Below, piece by piece: positions 48,260-58,365 of a stretch of 64,000 nt of DNA. How positions within the stretch are numbered: position 1 is the stretch's first letter; every line of letters begins with the position of its first letter. Under the pieces are notes generated by a model. That model was not told the DNA's origin. It was given only the letters and a program-made list of their open reading frames with translations, and ran no database searches. Source of the DNA: Pseudomonas sp. URMO17WK12:I2 (GTDB lineage Bacteria > Pseudomonadota > Gammaproteobacteria > Pseudomonadales > Pseudomonadaceae); the NCBI RefSeq assembly GCF_003253735.1, contig NZ_QKYW01000002.1:458367-522366 (forward strand). The letters are read 5' to 3'. The position numbers and the translations under genes are program-made.

Positions 48260-48271
48260 TGAAACGTTTCA
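48260..48271. promoter_or_regulatory. LacI/GalR-type operator upstream of the DUF4432 gene
   Basis: TGAAACGTTTCA is a perfect 12-bp palindrome with a central CG, the classic half-site arrangement of LacI-family repressors; Cra/FruR sites read almost the same. It lies 44 bp before the start at 48216. The cognate regulator is not in this window. Confidence 0.7.
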
Positions 48272-48654
48272 GCAAGCTAAAAAACCAACCCGACACCGAC
48301 GAGACCGCCAGCAAGCACAGGCAAATGCGGTAATCGCTCTTAGCCGATAGCTGCCCTCGTCAACTGGCTCCCAACGGCCAGAAGCGGATGCCCAGGGCGG
48401 CAGTATGTTGAAGAGAGGACAGATTTTATTTTCGCCATTGCTCTGGAGGCCTGCCCAATGCAGCTCCTGGCGCTGTTGAAATCCAGGCACTTGGCGACGC
48501 CTGGCCAGATACTTGGCAGTCAGCAAAGGGGTCGTCATGGCGTTGATCAGGGGGCTTCCTATCCACACGGCGATGATCCAACCGTTCAAGGTTGACGCCT
48601 GCGAGACTGGCGGCTGCCTGGTGAGCTAGGGCTACAAGAATGTCAGGCGCAAAA

Positions 48655-48683
48655 CGCCAAAAGCCCGCAATTACGCGGGCTCT
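48655..48683 (-). terminator. Terminator after guaA
   Basis: AGCCCGC (48662-48668) and GCGGGCT (48675-48681) form a 7-bp stem with a 6-base loop. On the minus strand it is followed by TTTTGGCGTTTTG. It lies about 45 bp past the guaA stop. Confidence 0.8.
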
Positions 48684-48727
48684 TGGTTTTCCTGGCCAGT
48701 CACTACCGGCTTACGCCGGACGCGGGA

Positions 48728-50305
48728 TCATTCCCACTCGATGGTCGCTGGCGGCTTGCTCGACACATCGTAGGTGACGCGGGAGATGCCGTCGATTTCG
48801 TTGATGATACGCCCGCTCACGGTCTCCAGCAGCTCGTAGGGCAGGTGCGCCCAGCGTGCGGTCATGAAGTCCACGGTTTCCACGGCGCGCAGGGCGACGA
48901 CCCAGGCGTAACGACGGCCATCACCGACCACGCCCACCGAACGTACCGGCTGGAACACCACGAAGGCCTGGCTGGTCTTGTGGTACCAATCGGCCTTGCG
49001 CAGCTCTTCGATGAAGATATGGTCGGCGCGACGAAGGATGTCGGCGTATTCCTTCTTCACTTCACCGAGGATGCGCACGCCCAGGCCCGGGCCCGGGAAC
49101 GGGTGGCGGTAGACCATGTCGTAGGGCAGGCCCAGTTCCAGGCCGATCTTGCGCACTTCGTCCTTGAACAGTTCGCGCAGCGGCTCGACCAGCTTGAGGT
49201 TCATTTCCTCCGGCAGGCCGCCGACGTTGTGGTGCGATTTGATCACGTGGGCCTTGCCGCTCTTGGCACCAGCCGACTCGATCACGTCCGGGTAGATGGT
49301 GCCCTGGGCGAGGAACTGGATGTTGTCCAGCTTGCTGGCCTCGGCATCGAACACGTCGATGAAGGTGCGGCCGATGATCTTGCGCTTCTTCTCCGGGTCG
49401 GCTTCGCCGGCCAGGTTGTCGAGAAACTGCTTCTCGGCGTCGGCGCGGATCACCTTGACGCCCATGTTCTCCTTGAACATGGCCATCACCTGGTCGCCTT
49501 CGTGCAGGCGCAGCAGGCCGTTGTCGACGAACACGCAGGTCAGCTGGTCGCCGATGGCGCGATGCAGCAGCGCGGCAACCACGGATGAGTCGACGCCGCC
49601 GGACAGGCCCAGCAGCACGTTGGCCGAACCGACCTGCTCACGCACCTGGGCGATGGCGTCTTCGACGATGTTGGACGGCGTCCACAGGGCTTCGCAGCCG
49701 CAGATGTCCTGCACGAAACGGGTAAGGATACGACCGCCCTGCTTGGTGTGGGTCACTTCCGGGTGGAACTGCACGCCGTAGTAGCCGCGGGCGTCGTCGA
49801 ACATACCGGCAATCGGGCAGCTCGGGGTGCTCGCCAGGATGTTGAACTGGTCGGGCAGCTCGGTGACCTTGTCGCCGTGGCTCATCCACACGTCCAGGCC
49901 CAGCACGCCGTCGGCGTCGACATGGTCTTCGATGCCGTCGAGCAGCTTGCTCTTGCCGACTACATCAACACGCGCATAACCGAATTCGCGCAGGTCGGAG
50001 CCGGCAACCTTGCCGCCCAGTTGCTCGGCCATGGTCTGCATGCCGTAGCAGATGCCCAGCAGCGGCACGCCGAGGTCGAATACGGCCTGGCGCGCGCGCG
50101 GGCTGTCGGCTTCGTGAACCGACTCCGGGCCGCCGGCGAGGATGATGCCGCGCGGAGCGAAGGCACGAATGTCCTCTTCGGACATGTCCCAGGGGTGCAG
50201 TTCGCAGAACACGCCGATCTCGCGCACACGGCGGGCAATCAGCTGGGTGTACTGGGAACCGAAGTCGAGGATCAGGATGCGGTGAGCGTGAATGTCGAGG
50301 GCCAT
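48728..50305 (-). CDS. guaA: GMP synthase (glutamine-hydrolysing)
   Basis: A 525-residue enzyme, the standard length. It has an N-terminal class I glutaminase with catalytic Cys in [17 protein letters not shown] and the His-Glu pair in [10 protein letters not shown], then the ATP-pyrophosphatase PP-loop [18 protein letters not shown], and a C-terminal dimerisation domain ending [22 protein letters not shown] (shown in part by [12 protein letters not shown]). It aminates XMP to GMP. The start at 50305 ([11 protein letters not shown]) is used; an upstream in-frame ATG 11 codons earlier is unlikely. It is second in the guaBA operon. Confidence 0.98.
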   Translation of the reverse strand: MALDIHAHRILILDFGSQYTQLIARRVREIGVFCELHPWDMSEEDIRAFAPRGIILAGGPESVHEADSPRARQAVFDLGVPLLGICYGMQTMAEQLGGKVAGSDLREFGYARVDVVGKSKLLDGIEDHVDADGVLGLDVWMSHGDKVTELPDQFNILASTPSCPIAGMFDDARGYYGVQFHPEVTHTKQGGRILTRFVQDICGCEALWTPSNIVEDAIAQVREQVGSANVLLGLSGGVDSSVVAALLHRAIGDQLTCVFVDNGLLRLHEGDQVMAMFKENMGVKVIRADAEKQFLDNLAGEADPEKKRKIIGRTFIDVFDAEASKLDNIQFLAQGTIYPDVIESAGAKSGKAHVIKSHHNVGGLPEEMNLKLVEPLRELFKDEVRKIGLELGLPYDMVYRHPFPGPGLGVRILGEVKKEYADILRRADHIFIEELRKADWYHKTSQAFVVFQPVRSVGVVGDGRRYAWVVALRAVETVDFMTARWAHLPYELLETVSGRIINEIDGISRVTYDVSSKPPATIEWE

Positions 50306-50340
50306 GACTCTGTTCTCGTCAGGTGGAAGCAGAAACAACG

Positions 50341-50362
50341 CGGGGCTGTCGATACAGCCCCG
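50341..50362 (-). other. Hairpin between guaB and guaA
   Basis: CGGGGCTGT (50341-50349) and ACAGCCCCG (50354-50362) form a perfect 9-bp stem with a CGAT tetraloop in the 76-bp guaB-guaA gap. No T run follows on the minus strand, so it is more likely an RNA-stability or partial-attenuation element than a terminator. Confidence 0.55.
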
Positions 50363-50381
50363 TTGAAGATGATGCTGGGTA

Positions 50382-51917
<1,536 letters not shown>

Positions 51918-52108
51918 TGTAAAGAATGAGGGATCGACCGTTCGGCAATTAATATCAATGATTCTCAACGAGCGGGGAACCGATGGGGATTCATGCAGCC
52001 TGATCTATCTCAGGCTCAAGGAAGAGCTCCCCTTTCCCCAGCGTAGCGCCGCACCCGCGTGCCGATCATCATGCCGCAGTCTCGGTGCAGCATCCGCAAC
52101 ACGCCGTC

Positions 52109-52645
52109 TCAGGCCTGCACCAGCGCCACCGGATACCCCAGCCGTTCGGCGAACTCTTCGACGAAGGCTGGCGTAAAGCGCGCATCGGCCCAGCCGTTGA
52201 AGATGAACCCCAGGTTGGAAAAGCCGCAGGGCTGCAGGAACAGAAAGCCGTTGATGTCATCTTCGTGCCGGCATTCGGGACAGGTGAAGTTGTCGGTTTC
52301 GCCGGGCATCCATTCATCCAGGCTCTCGAACAGCGCCTCGCCGACTTCCCGGCGGCACTCGGGGCAACCCGCTTCCTCGAGAAAATCCTCGATGGGCGTG
52401 TAGATGCAGCGCCGGTAGATCACTTCAAGACCATTGACCGGCTGACCGAACGGCAACCGCTCGGCGGACTCCACCACCCTGCTCGCCCCCGGCGCGATGG
52501 CATAGGCCATGCCGCTGCGCCCGCAGGTGGTCGGCAGCGCCTCGACGATATCGCGCTTGGCCAGCCAGCGCAGGATCTGCTGCGCTTTGCGCTCGTGGCC
52601 GGGAAAGCTGGAAATGCGCGGGACGATGATGCTTTGCGTGGCCAT
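52109..52645 (-). CDS. Conserved protein with a zinc-ribbon (four-Cys)
   Basis: A 178-residue soluble protein. The middle carries GCPECRREVG and FTCPECRHEDD, two CxxC pairs about 28 residues apart that form a probable zinc ribbon. The N-terminus MATQSIIVPRISSFPGHERK begins a winged-helix-like segment. Homologues in Pseudomonas have been labelled sugar ABC transporter ATPase, which this sequence does not support: there is no Walker motif. Function is unknown. Confidence 0.7.
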   Translation of the reverse strand: MATQSIIVPRISSFPGHERKAQQILRWLAKRDIVEALPTTCGRSGMAYAIAPGASRVVESAERLPFGQPVNGLEVIYRRCIYTPIEDFLEEAGCPECRREVGEALFESLDEWMPGETDNFTCPECRHEDDINGFLFLQPCGFSNLGFIFNGWADARFTPAFVEEFAERLGYPVALVQA

Positions 52646-52740
52646 ACCGACTCTTTGCCATATCGAAAACCGCGCAGCTTAGTGGCAGCCGCCAGCCGGC
52701 CACAAGTTGGCCGGGACTGACGGTTATACGCGCTCGCCCC

Positions 52741-53205
52741 TCAGGAGCACGCCAGCGTGCGGGCCTGACGCCGGCTGAAGTAGCGCTCGCGCAGTTTGTC
52801 GTAGGCCAGGTTGTAGCCCAGGGTATACGGCAGGAAGAACAGGATCAGGCCGATATCCAGGAAGAACGCCGCCACCAGGCTGATCGACAGCCACCACGCT
52901 GCCAGCGGAACCAGCACCAGAATCAGGCCAGCCTCGAACAGCAGCGCATGGCTGATCCGCGCCCACAGGCCACGCTCGAAGCCCATGCGCAGTTGCGCGG
53001 CATCGAACAGGATGTTGAAGATCATGTTCCAGAGCATGGCGATGGCCGAGAACATCAGGGTCAGGGCGCCCATATGCGCCAGCGACTTGCCCATCGCCCA
53101 GGCCAGCAAAGGCGCGCAAACCACTACGGCGATCAGTTCGAACAGCGTGGCGTGCAACACGCGCTCTTTCATGGAACGCCGGGCAACTATGTTTGACTGC
53201 TTCAT
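52741..53205 (-). CDS. PACE family multidrug efflux transporter
   Basis: A 154-residue membrane protein with four helices in two tandem bacterial transmembrane-pair domains. It has ERVLHATLFELIAVVVCAPL with the essential membrane-embedded Glu, then MLWNMIFNILFDAAQLRMGF, and the second pair RISHALLFEAGLILVLVPLA followed by DIGLILFFLPYTLGYNLAYD. AceI-type members pump chlorhexidine and related biocides. The start at 53205 has GAG upstream; MKERVLHATLFE at 53172 is an alternative. A LysR gene is divergent, as with aceI/aceR. Confidence 0.9.
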   Translation of the reverse strand: MKQSNIVARRSMKERVLHATLFELIAVVVCAPLLAWAMGKSLAHMGALTLMFSAIAMLWNMIFNILFDAAQLRMGFERGLWARISHALLFEAGLILVLVPLAAWWLSISLVAAFFLDIGLILFFLPYTLGYNLAYDKLRERYFSRRQARTLACS

Positions 53206-53259
53206 ATCAGACTCGCTAGGTGATCTGGAATGGCGCTATTCTCATCGGCAAAACTGCCA

Positions 53260-53272
53260 GTTAAAAGTTAAC
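53260..53272. promoter_or_regulatory. Candidate LysR operator in the PACE-LysR gap
   Basis: GTTAA-AAG-TTAAC is a perfect 5-3-5 inverted repeat, 19 bp before the LysR start and 55 bp before the PACE start. It is short, so confidence is limited. Confidence 0.35.
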
Positions 53273-53291
53273 AGCCATCGGCTGAACCGAT

Positions 53292-54167
53292 ATGAACCTT
53301 TCACCCGAATCCCTGCAGGCCTTCGCCCAGGCGGCCGCCACCGGCTCGTTCAGCGCCGCGGCCAGGCGCCTGGGCAAAAGTCAGTCGACGATCAGCGAAG
53401 CGATTTCACGCCTGGAAGTCGACCTTGACGTCACCCTGTTCGTGCGCGGCGCCCGGCAGCTGACCCTGACCGAAGCCGGCAGCAGCCTGTTGAGCCGCGT
53501 GCAGGATGTACTGGCCGCCTCCGATCGCCTCCTGCGCCAGGCCAGCCAGCTGGCGGCGGGCCTGGAGCCCAAGCTGACCCTGGTGCTTTCCGATGCCTAC
53601 CAGGCCAGCCAGTACCAGGCGCGCCTGAGCGAGCTGGATGAGCGCTACCCAGACCTGGAGTTCGAGTGTTTTTTTGCCGAACACGCCGATGTTCTCGACC
53701 TGGTCGGCCAGGGTCGCGCCCACCTGGGCCTGCTTGCCGCCCAGGCCGCCTACCCGCCCGAGCTGGCCCATGCGAGCCTGGCCGATGCAGCGGACTTCGC
53801 CCTGTTCGTGGTCAAGGGTCACCCGCTCAGCCAGTTGCCGCGGGTCACCTTGGAAGACCTGGTGCACTGGCGCGTGCTGCGCCTGAGCAGTGTGGCAGAC
53901 CATCCTGGCGAACTGGACGACCTGCCGGGCAGCGGTGGGCGTTGCTGGTCGGCACCGGACTACCTGTTGCTGCTGGAAATGGCCGCCCTGGGCTTCGGCT
54001 GGGCCGCCCTGCCCCGGCAACTGGTGCAGAACCATGGCGGCGAAAGCCTGCACGAACTCAAGGTCAACGGCTGGCCGAAACAGGTTCCCGTCGATGTGGT
54101 CTGGTCCCGGGTAAGGCCCCTGGGCCCGGCGGCCTCGTGGCTGCTGGAACGACTGTTGAGCGCATGA
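53292..54167 (+). CDS. LysR family transcriptional regulator (AceR-like position)
   Basis: A 291-residue LysR protein with helix-turn-helix AAARRLGKSQSTISEAISRL and LFVRGARQLTLTEAGSSLL. The effector domain has LTLVLSDAYQASQYQARLSE and a C-terminal GFGWAALPRQLV. It is divergent from the PACE efflux gene; AceR in Acinetobacter activates aceI in the same arrangement, so biocide-responsive activation is a reasonable inference. A small membrane-protein gene follows after 10 bp. Confidence 0.87.
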   Translation: MNLSPESLQAFAQAAATGSFSAAARRLGKSQSTISEAISRLEVDLDVTLFVRGARQLTLTEAGSSLLSRVQDVLAASDRLLRQASQLAAGLEPKLTLVLSDAYQASQYQARLSELDERYPDLEFECFFAEHADVLDLVGQGRAHLGLLAAQAAYPPELAHASLADAADFALFVVKGHPLSQLPRVTLEDLVHWRVLRLSSVADHPGELDDLPGSGGRCWSAPDYLLLLEMAALGFGWAALPRQLVQNHGGESLHELKVNGWPKQVPVDVVWSRVRPLGPAASWLLERLLSA

Positions 54168-54177
54168 GAGGGATGCC

Positions 54178-54429
54178 ATGAAGAGCTTTACGCCGATCGA
54201 TCTCGAGCGCCGCAGCTTCACGGGCCTGCGCTGCGTGTTTCTGGTGATCATGGTGCTGGCGGTTGGCGGGTCGCTGTACGCCTTGATCGCGACGGCCTTC
54301 AATCTGTGGCTGGGGGTTTTTCTGCTGCTGCCCAATGGCCTGCTGATTTATCTCAGCGTCTTCGCCAGGGACAACACCCTGCGTAACACCCACGAGACCT
54401 TGAAGTCGCTCGGCGACACCTTCGGCTGA
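54178..54429 (+). CDS. Small two-helix membrane protein, unknown function
   Basis: An 83-residue protein with two membrane helices, CVFLVIMVLAVGGSLYALI (about 18-36) and LWLGVFLLLPNGLLIYLSVF (about 43-62), and charged ends. It starts 10 bp after the LysR stop (AGAGGG upstream), so it is likely co-transcribed. No family was recognised. Confidence 0.65.
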   Translation: MKSFTPIDLERRSFTGLRCVFLVIMVLAVGGSLYALIATAFNLWLGVFLLLPNGLLIYLSVFARDNTLRNTHETLKSLGDTFG

Positions 54430-54488
54430 GCCTGGTGCCGGGCTTGCGCGAGCTGGGCTATGCTGCTCGCCCCCCGAAGGAGAAGACC

Positions 54489-54803
54489 ATGATCACCTGT
54501 TACCTGCGCTATATCGTCGATCCGTACCAGCTGGCCGAATTCGAGCACTACGCCAAATTGTGGATTCCCCTGGTGGAGAAATTCGGCGGCCAGCACCACG
54601 GCTATTTCCTACCTAGCGAAGGTGCCAACAACGTGGCCCTGGCGCTGTTCAGCTTTCCCAGCCTGGCGGCCTATGAAGATTACCGCGAACGCTCCATGCA
54701 GGATGATCAATGCCTGGCCGCGTTCGCCTACGCCCAGCAGAACCGTTGCATTCTCAGCTACGAGCGCAGCTTCATGCGCCCGGTTGGCGTAGAGCCTCGT
54801 TAA
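54489..54803 (+). CDS. NIPSNAP family protein
   Basis: A 104-residue single ferredoxin-like domain. It has MITCYLRYIVDPYQLAEFEH, then KLWIPLVEKFGGQHHGYFLP and LALFSFPSLAAYEDYRERS, the NIPSNAP/dimeric alpha-beta barrel pattern. The start at 54489 has a GAAGGAGAAG ribosome site; the longer frame is rejected. The biochemical role of stand-alone bacterial NIPSNAPs is unclear. Confidence 0.82.
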   Translation: MITCYLRYIVDPYQLAEFEHYAKLWIPLVEKFGGQHHGYFLPSEGANNVALALFSFPSLAAYEDYRERSMQDDQCLAAFAYAQQNRCILSYERSFMRPVGVEPR

Positions 54804-54879
54804 CGATCATTGGGTTTCTGGAAACTTGTATCCGCTGAATCGAATGCAATAAGGCCAAAAGCAGACATTCAGCGATACT

Positions 54880-54942
54880 GTGGAAGCGGCTTTAGCCGCG
54901 AGATTTTTCGCGGGCATGGCCCGCTCCCACAGGTGGGAACCT
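54880..54942 (+). repeat. REP-type element, copy C (divergent)
   Basis: GCGGCTTTAGCCGC forms one hairpin and CGCGGGCATGGCCCGCTCCCAC the right half of the REP seen in copies A and B, joined by GAGATTTTT. It appears to be a hybrid of two REP variants. Flanks share only short patches (CGACCGCTTTCGCCAGTTA) with the other copies. It lies between the NIPSNAP gene and a convergent DUF488 gene. Confidence 0.75.
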
Positions 54943-55013
54943 TACGACCGCTTTCGCCAGTTACAGGCATTACATGCGCAATTACAGTGAATGCCCGTAA
55001 ACAGGTCTAGGCC

Positions 55014-55409
55014 CTATAGCTCACCGGCATAACACACTGGCGAGCTGCTCTCCCCTCGCCGTTCCAGTTCATCCTCGAGAAAATCCTGCAGCACACGTGC
55101 GTTGTTGTGCTCCTGATCGCGGGCGGCATACAGCAGCGTCAGCTTGCCGGTCGCAGCTCGCGCCAACAGGCCTTGCCAGTACTCCGGGTGCGCCGCCAGC
55201 TCGCGGCGATAGCCCTCACGAAAGATGGTGAACGCCTCGATACGGTGGGCGAACTTGCGACGCAGTTCGGCTGAAGGCGCTACAGCTGGCAGCCACTCAT
55301 CATGGGCCAGCAGTTCCTTGCTTACGCCCCTCGGCCACAGCCGGTCGACCAGCACCCGGTAGCCGTCATCATCTTCAACCGGCTGGTAAACCCGCTTGCA
55401 GCAAATCAT
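55014..55409 (-). CDS. DUF488 family protein
   Basis: A 131-residue cytosolic protein with the family blocks GYRVLVDRLWPRGVSKE, AHDEWLPAVAPSAELRRKFA and GKLTLLYAARDQEHNNARVL. The start at 55409 (MICCKRVYQPV) has AGGAGG about 9 bases upstream; the longer frame is antisense to the next gene's leader. DUF488 proteins are widespread and uncharacterised. It is divergent from the lipoprotein gene. Confidence 0.85.
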   Translation of the reverse strand: MICCKRVYQPVEDDDGYRVLVDRLWPRGVSKELLAHDEWLPAVAPSAELRRKFAHRIEAFTIFREGYRRELAAHPEYWQGLLARAATGKLTLLYAARDQEHNNARVLQDFLEDELERRGESSSPVCYAGEL

Positions 55410-55475
55410 TGCCAGGCCTCCTTGAGATTGCCCCACGGCATCGGTAACGTGGCCGCTCGCCAGTTGGAGAGCCCC

Positions 55476-56147
55476 ATGCACATCAGTCGCAAATTCTTAG
55501 TGTTTACCCTGTTGCCGCTGTTCGCCAGTTGCGCGGTGTACACGGGCAAACCCGTGTCCCCTGAGAAATCCGAGACACGCCTGCAGGGCGAACTGACCCG
55601 CGAGAACGGCCAGTTGTGGCTCAAGCCCTGCGAGGACCCACGGCGCTTCGCGATCACCGAGGGCAGCACGACCATCAGCCAGGATGCCAGCGAGCTGCTG
55701 GCCGATGGCCATTCCGCTCTGTTCGCCGACCTGCGTGGGGTCATGGGCTCGACCCAGGTCAGCGGCGCCGACGGCGCGATGCAGGTCGGCCGGGTATACC
55801 GCCTGCAACCCGAAGGCCACGGCTGCGACGACCCCAACTTCAAACGCACGCTGGTTCGCGCCGCTGGCCAGGAGCCGTTCTGGAGCGTCACGGTGAGCAA
55901 TCAGGGCATGGTGCTCAGCGGGCCTGACCGTGAACCGCTGGCATTGCCCTATATGGAAGAACAGCTGCCCGAGGGGCGCATCAACCTGACCAGTGAAGCC
56001 AATGGCGAGCGCGTGGAGCTGTGGCTGGCGCCGCAGCGGTGCGTCAACAGCATGAGTGGCGCGGTCGAGCACATGAGCGCCCAGCTGCGCCTCAACGGCA
56101 AGCTGATGCGCGGCTGCGCTTCGTTCGGCGGCGCGCGCAACGACTAG
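55476..56147 (+). CDS. COG3650-like lipoprotein
   Basis: A 223-residue lipoprotein: signal MHISRKFLVFTLLPLFASCA with lipobox Cys at residue 19. The N-terminal half (QGELTRENGQLWLKPCEDPR) resembles a META/YbaY-like domain. The C-terminal half has LVRAAGQEPFWSVTVSNQGM and SMSGAVEHMSAQLRLNGKLM followed by GCA, the repeated blocks of COG3650 membrane-associated proteins. Asp at +2 is absent (Ala follows), so outer-membrane sorting is expected. Function is unknown. Confidence 0.8.
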   Translation: MHISRKFLVFTLLPLFASCAVYTGKPVSPEKSETRLQGELTRENGQLWLKPCEDPRRFAITEGSTTISQDASELLADGHSALFADLRGVMGSTQVSGADGAMQVGRVYRLQPEGHGCDDPNFKRTLVRAAGQEPFWSVTVSNQGMVLSGPDREPLALPYMEEQLPEGRINLTSEANGERVELWLAPQRCVNSMSGAVEHMSAQLRLNGKLMRGCASFGGARND

Positions 56148-56169
56148 TTGATGGGATATGGGGCATCGG

Positions 56170-56361
56170 TTACAGCAGGATGCCCTTGTCGCGGGCGCGC
56201 TCGTGACACAGCTGCAGCACCTGGCGGCGCTCGTCGTTTTGCATGCGGCTCCAGCGGGTGATCTCGTCGACATTGCGCTGGCAGCCGATGCAGATGTCTT
56301 CTTCGTCCAGCGCACAGACATGCACGCAGGGCGAGGCGACCGGGCGTTCGAGGATCTGCAT
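56170..56361 (-). CDS. DUF1289 family small protein
   Basis: A 63-residue protein with SPCVHVCALDEEDICIGCQR, the four-Cys signature of DUF1289, followed by TRWSRMQNDERRQVL. The cysteines may bind a metal or an Fe-S cluster. The start codon shares one base with the gamma-carbonic anhydrase stop (TGATG), so it is translationally coupled. Confidence 0.88.
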   Translation of the reverse strand: MQILERPVASPCVHVCALDEEDICIGCQRNVDEITRWSRMQNDERRQVLQLCHERARDKGILL

Positions 56362-56885
56362 CAGTCGTCCTGCTCACTCAGTTCGGCCGCGTAGCGCTTG
56401 GCGTTCTGCACGTAATGGGCGGCGCCGGCCTCGAGCATTTTCTTCTGCTGCTCGGTAAGCTCGCGCACCACCTTGCCGGGCGAGCCGACCACCAGCGAGC
56501 CATCGGGAATCTCCTTGCCCTCGGCGATCAGCGCATTGGCGCCGATGATGCAGTGCTTGCCGATGCGCGCACCGTTGAGCACCACGGCATTGATGCCGAC
56601 CAGACTGTAATCGCCCACGGTGCAGCCATGCAGCATGGCGTTGTGGCCGACGGTTACGCCAGTGCCCAGGGTGAGCGGCGAGCCGGGGTCGGTGTGCAGC
56701 ACCGCGCCGTCCTGCACGTTGCTGTTCTCGCCGATATGGATCAGCTCGTTATCGCCACGCAGCACCGCACCGAACCAGACACTGGCGCCCTCGTCGAGGC
56801 GCACGTTACCGATAACCGTGGCGTTGGGGGCGATCCAGCTCTGCGGATGCTGGTCGACGCGGGTATTGCCCAGGCGGTATTTCAT
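56361..56885 (-). CDS. Gamma-carbonic anhydrase family protein (YrdA-like)
   Basis: A 174-residue left-handed beta-helix of hexapeptide repeats ([60 protein letters not shown]) with the three zinc His in the expected positions ([14 protein letters not shown]). Members bind zinc, and some hydrate CO2; YrdA homologues often lack activity. It lies between the nudL-like gene (22 bp) and DUF1289 (overlap) in one operon. Confidence 0.9.
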   Translation of the reverse strand: MKYRLGNTRVDQHPQSWIAPNATVIGNVRLDEGASVWFGAVLRGDNELIHIGENSNVQDGAVLHTDPGSPLTLGTGVTVGHNAMLHGCTVGDYSLVGINAVVLNGARIGKHCIIGANALIAEGKEIPDGSLVVGSPGKVVRELTEQQKKMLEAGAAHYVQNAKRYAAELSEQDD

Positions 56886-56907
56886 GGCAGGGGTCTCGCA
56901 GGCTGGC

Positions 56908-57510
56908 TCACGTGAGGTGAACGTAATGTTCGGGTGGGCGACGCATGTCGATACCGGCGTCGTAAACCAGGTTGACCAGCTCCACCAGCATGATCGCCGT
57001 CAGCCCCCAGATCTTGTATTCGCCATAGCGATAGCTCGGCACGTACCAGCTGTGCCCGAGGTAATCGATACGGTGGGTGACCTCGCGGGGATCGTTGCGA
57101 AAGAACTCCAAGGGCACCGAGAACACCGCGGCGATCTCGCCGTCATTGGCCTGGTAATCGACAAAATCCGGCACCACGCCGACATAGGGCGTGACCTGAA
57201 TACCGTGCCGGGAAACCAGGGTGCTCAAGGGACCGACGATTTCCACCAGCCCGGGCGGCAGGCCGATTTCTTCCTCGGCTTCGCGCAAGGCAGTATCGAT
57301 CAGGTCACGGTCTTCCGGATCGCGGCGCCCACCCGGAAAGGCGACTTCGCCGCCATGGGTGGACAACCCGCTGGCACGCAGCGTAAGCACCACTTCCGGC
57401 TCGTCGCTGCGGGTGATGGGCACCAGCACCGCCGCTTCGGGAAAGCCCTCCTGGGTTTCCATGAAGCGCGGGCTGTAATCGCGTACACGTTGGAGTAGCT
57501 CGTCCAGCAT
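56908..57510 (-). CDS. nudL: CoA pyrophosphatase (Nudix, NudL-like)
   Basis: A 200-residue Nudix hydrolase. The Nudix box spans [20 protein letters not shown] followed by EEIGL, preceded by [13 protein letters not shown], the CoA-pyrophosphatase UPF0035 motif. It cleaves CoA to phosphopantetheine and 3',5'-ADP. The start is chosen at MLDELLQRV (57510); two in-frame ATGs 2 and 5 codons upstream are possible, with AGAAGA as the best ribosome site for the farthest. It is first in the operon with the carbonic anhydrase-like gene. Confidence 0.88.
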   Translation of the reverse strand: MLDELLQRVRDYSPRFMETQEGFPEAAVLVPITRSDEPEVVLTLRASGLSTHGGEVAFPGGRRDPEDRDLIDTALREAEEEIGLPPGLVEIVGPLSTLVSRHGIQVTPYVGVVPDFVDYQANDGEIAAVFSVPLEFFRNDPREVTHRIDYLGHSWYVPSYRYGEYKIWGLTAIMLVELVNLVYDAGIDMRRPPEHYVHLT

Positions 57511-57603
57511 GGGCATTCTCGGCATTCTTCTGCGCCGGATAATGGCATGAAAGCGCGGCGCTGCCCAACCCTGCACTTCTCAAGTCAGCGCAGCACCAGT
57601 GCA

Positions 57604-58365
57604 TCAGCTTTTCAGGCGATAACCGGTTTTGAAAATCCACCCAACAGTCAGGATGCAGGCGAGCAGAAAGCCCAGGATCATGCCCAGGCTGACCATCACG
57701 TTGACATCCGACACGCCGTAGAAGCTCCAGCGAAACGCGCTGATCAGGTACACCACCGGGTTGAACAGGGTCACCGTCTGCCATACCGGCGGCAGCATGC
57801 TGATCGAGTAGAAGCTGCCACCGAGAAAGGTCAGCGGCGTGACGATCAGCGCCGGGACGATCTGCAGCTTCTCCCAGCCATCGGCCCACACCCCGATGAT
57901 GAAGCCGAACAGACTGAAGGTCAGCGCCGTGAGGACCAGGAAGGCCAGCATCCAGACTGGATGGAGAATCTCGAAATCGACGAACAGCCGCGCCGTGGCG
58001 AGGATGATCAAACCAAGCACGATGGACTTGGTAGCCGCTGCGCCGACATAGCCGAGGAGAATTTCCAGGTAGGAAATCGGCGCCGACAGTACCTCGTAGA
58101 TAGTGCCCGAGTACTTGGGCATGTAGATGCCGAACGAGGCATTGGAAATGCTCTCGGTGAGCAGCGCCAGCATGATCAGCCCGGGAATGATGAAGGCGCC
58201 GTAGCTGACGCCATGCACCTGGGTCATGCTCGAACCGATGGCCGAGCCGAACACCACGAAGTACAGCGAGGTGGTGATCACCGGGGTGGCGATGCTCTGC
58301 AGCAGGGTGCGCCAGGTACGCGCCAGCTCGAACAGGTAGATGGCGCGGATCGCGTAGAAATTCAT
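57604..58365 (-). CDS. yadH: ABC-2 type transporter permease (YadH-like)
   Basis: A 253-residue permease with six membrane segments, including [39 protein letters not shown] and [40 protein letters not shown] starts are typical of YadH. It overlaps its ATPase gene by 4 bp. YadGH exporters are uncharacterised; the export of a lipid or polymer is a guess from the ABC-2 family. Confidence 0.9.
   Translation of the reverse strand: MNFYAIRAIYLFELARTWRTLLQSIATPVITTSLYFVVFGSAIGSSMTQVHGVSYGAFIIPGLIMLALLTESISNASFGIYMPKYSGTIYEVLSAPISYLEILLGYVGAAATKSIVLGLIILATARLFVDFEILHPVWMLAFLVLTALTFSLFGFIIGVWADGWEKLQIVPALIVTPLTFLGGSFYSISMLPPVWQTVTLFNPVVYLISAFRWSFYGVSDVNVMVSLGMILGFLLACILTVGWIFKTGYRLKS

Larger units (their letters stand above)
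48217..48727. other. Large intergenic region before guaA
   Basis: 511 bp, containing the LacI-type operator at its left end and the guaA terminator at its right. The middle (about 48330-48600) has one open minus-strand frame of 106 codons whose product was not recognised and which lacks a ribosome site. It includes GGCTCCCAACGGCCAGAAGC and GGATGCCCAGGGCGGC, which look like degenerate intergenic repeat sequence. No gene is called. Confidence 0.5.

Noticed and set aside
48269..48589. 106-codon minus-strand frame in the guaA upstream gap
   Set aside because: There is no ribosome site, no recognised family, and it runs through what look like degenerate intergenic repeats.
51951..51970. Fur-box-like AATGATTCTCA upstream of guaB
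   Set aside because: Only the GATTCTCA core fits (about 11 of 19 positions), and no iron-related gene or convincing small RNA with a terminator follows on the plus strand.
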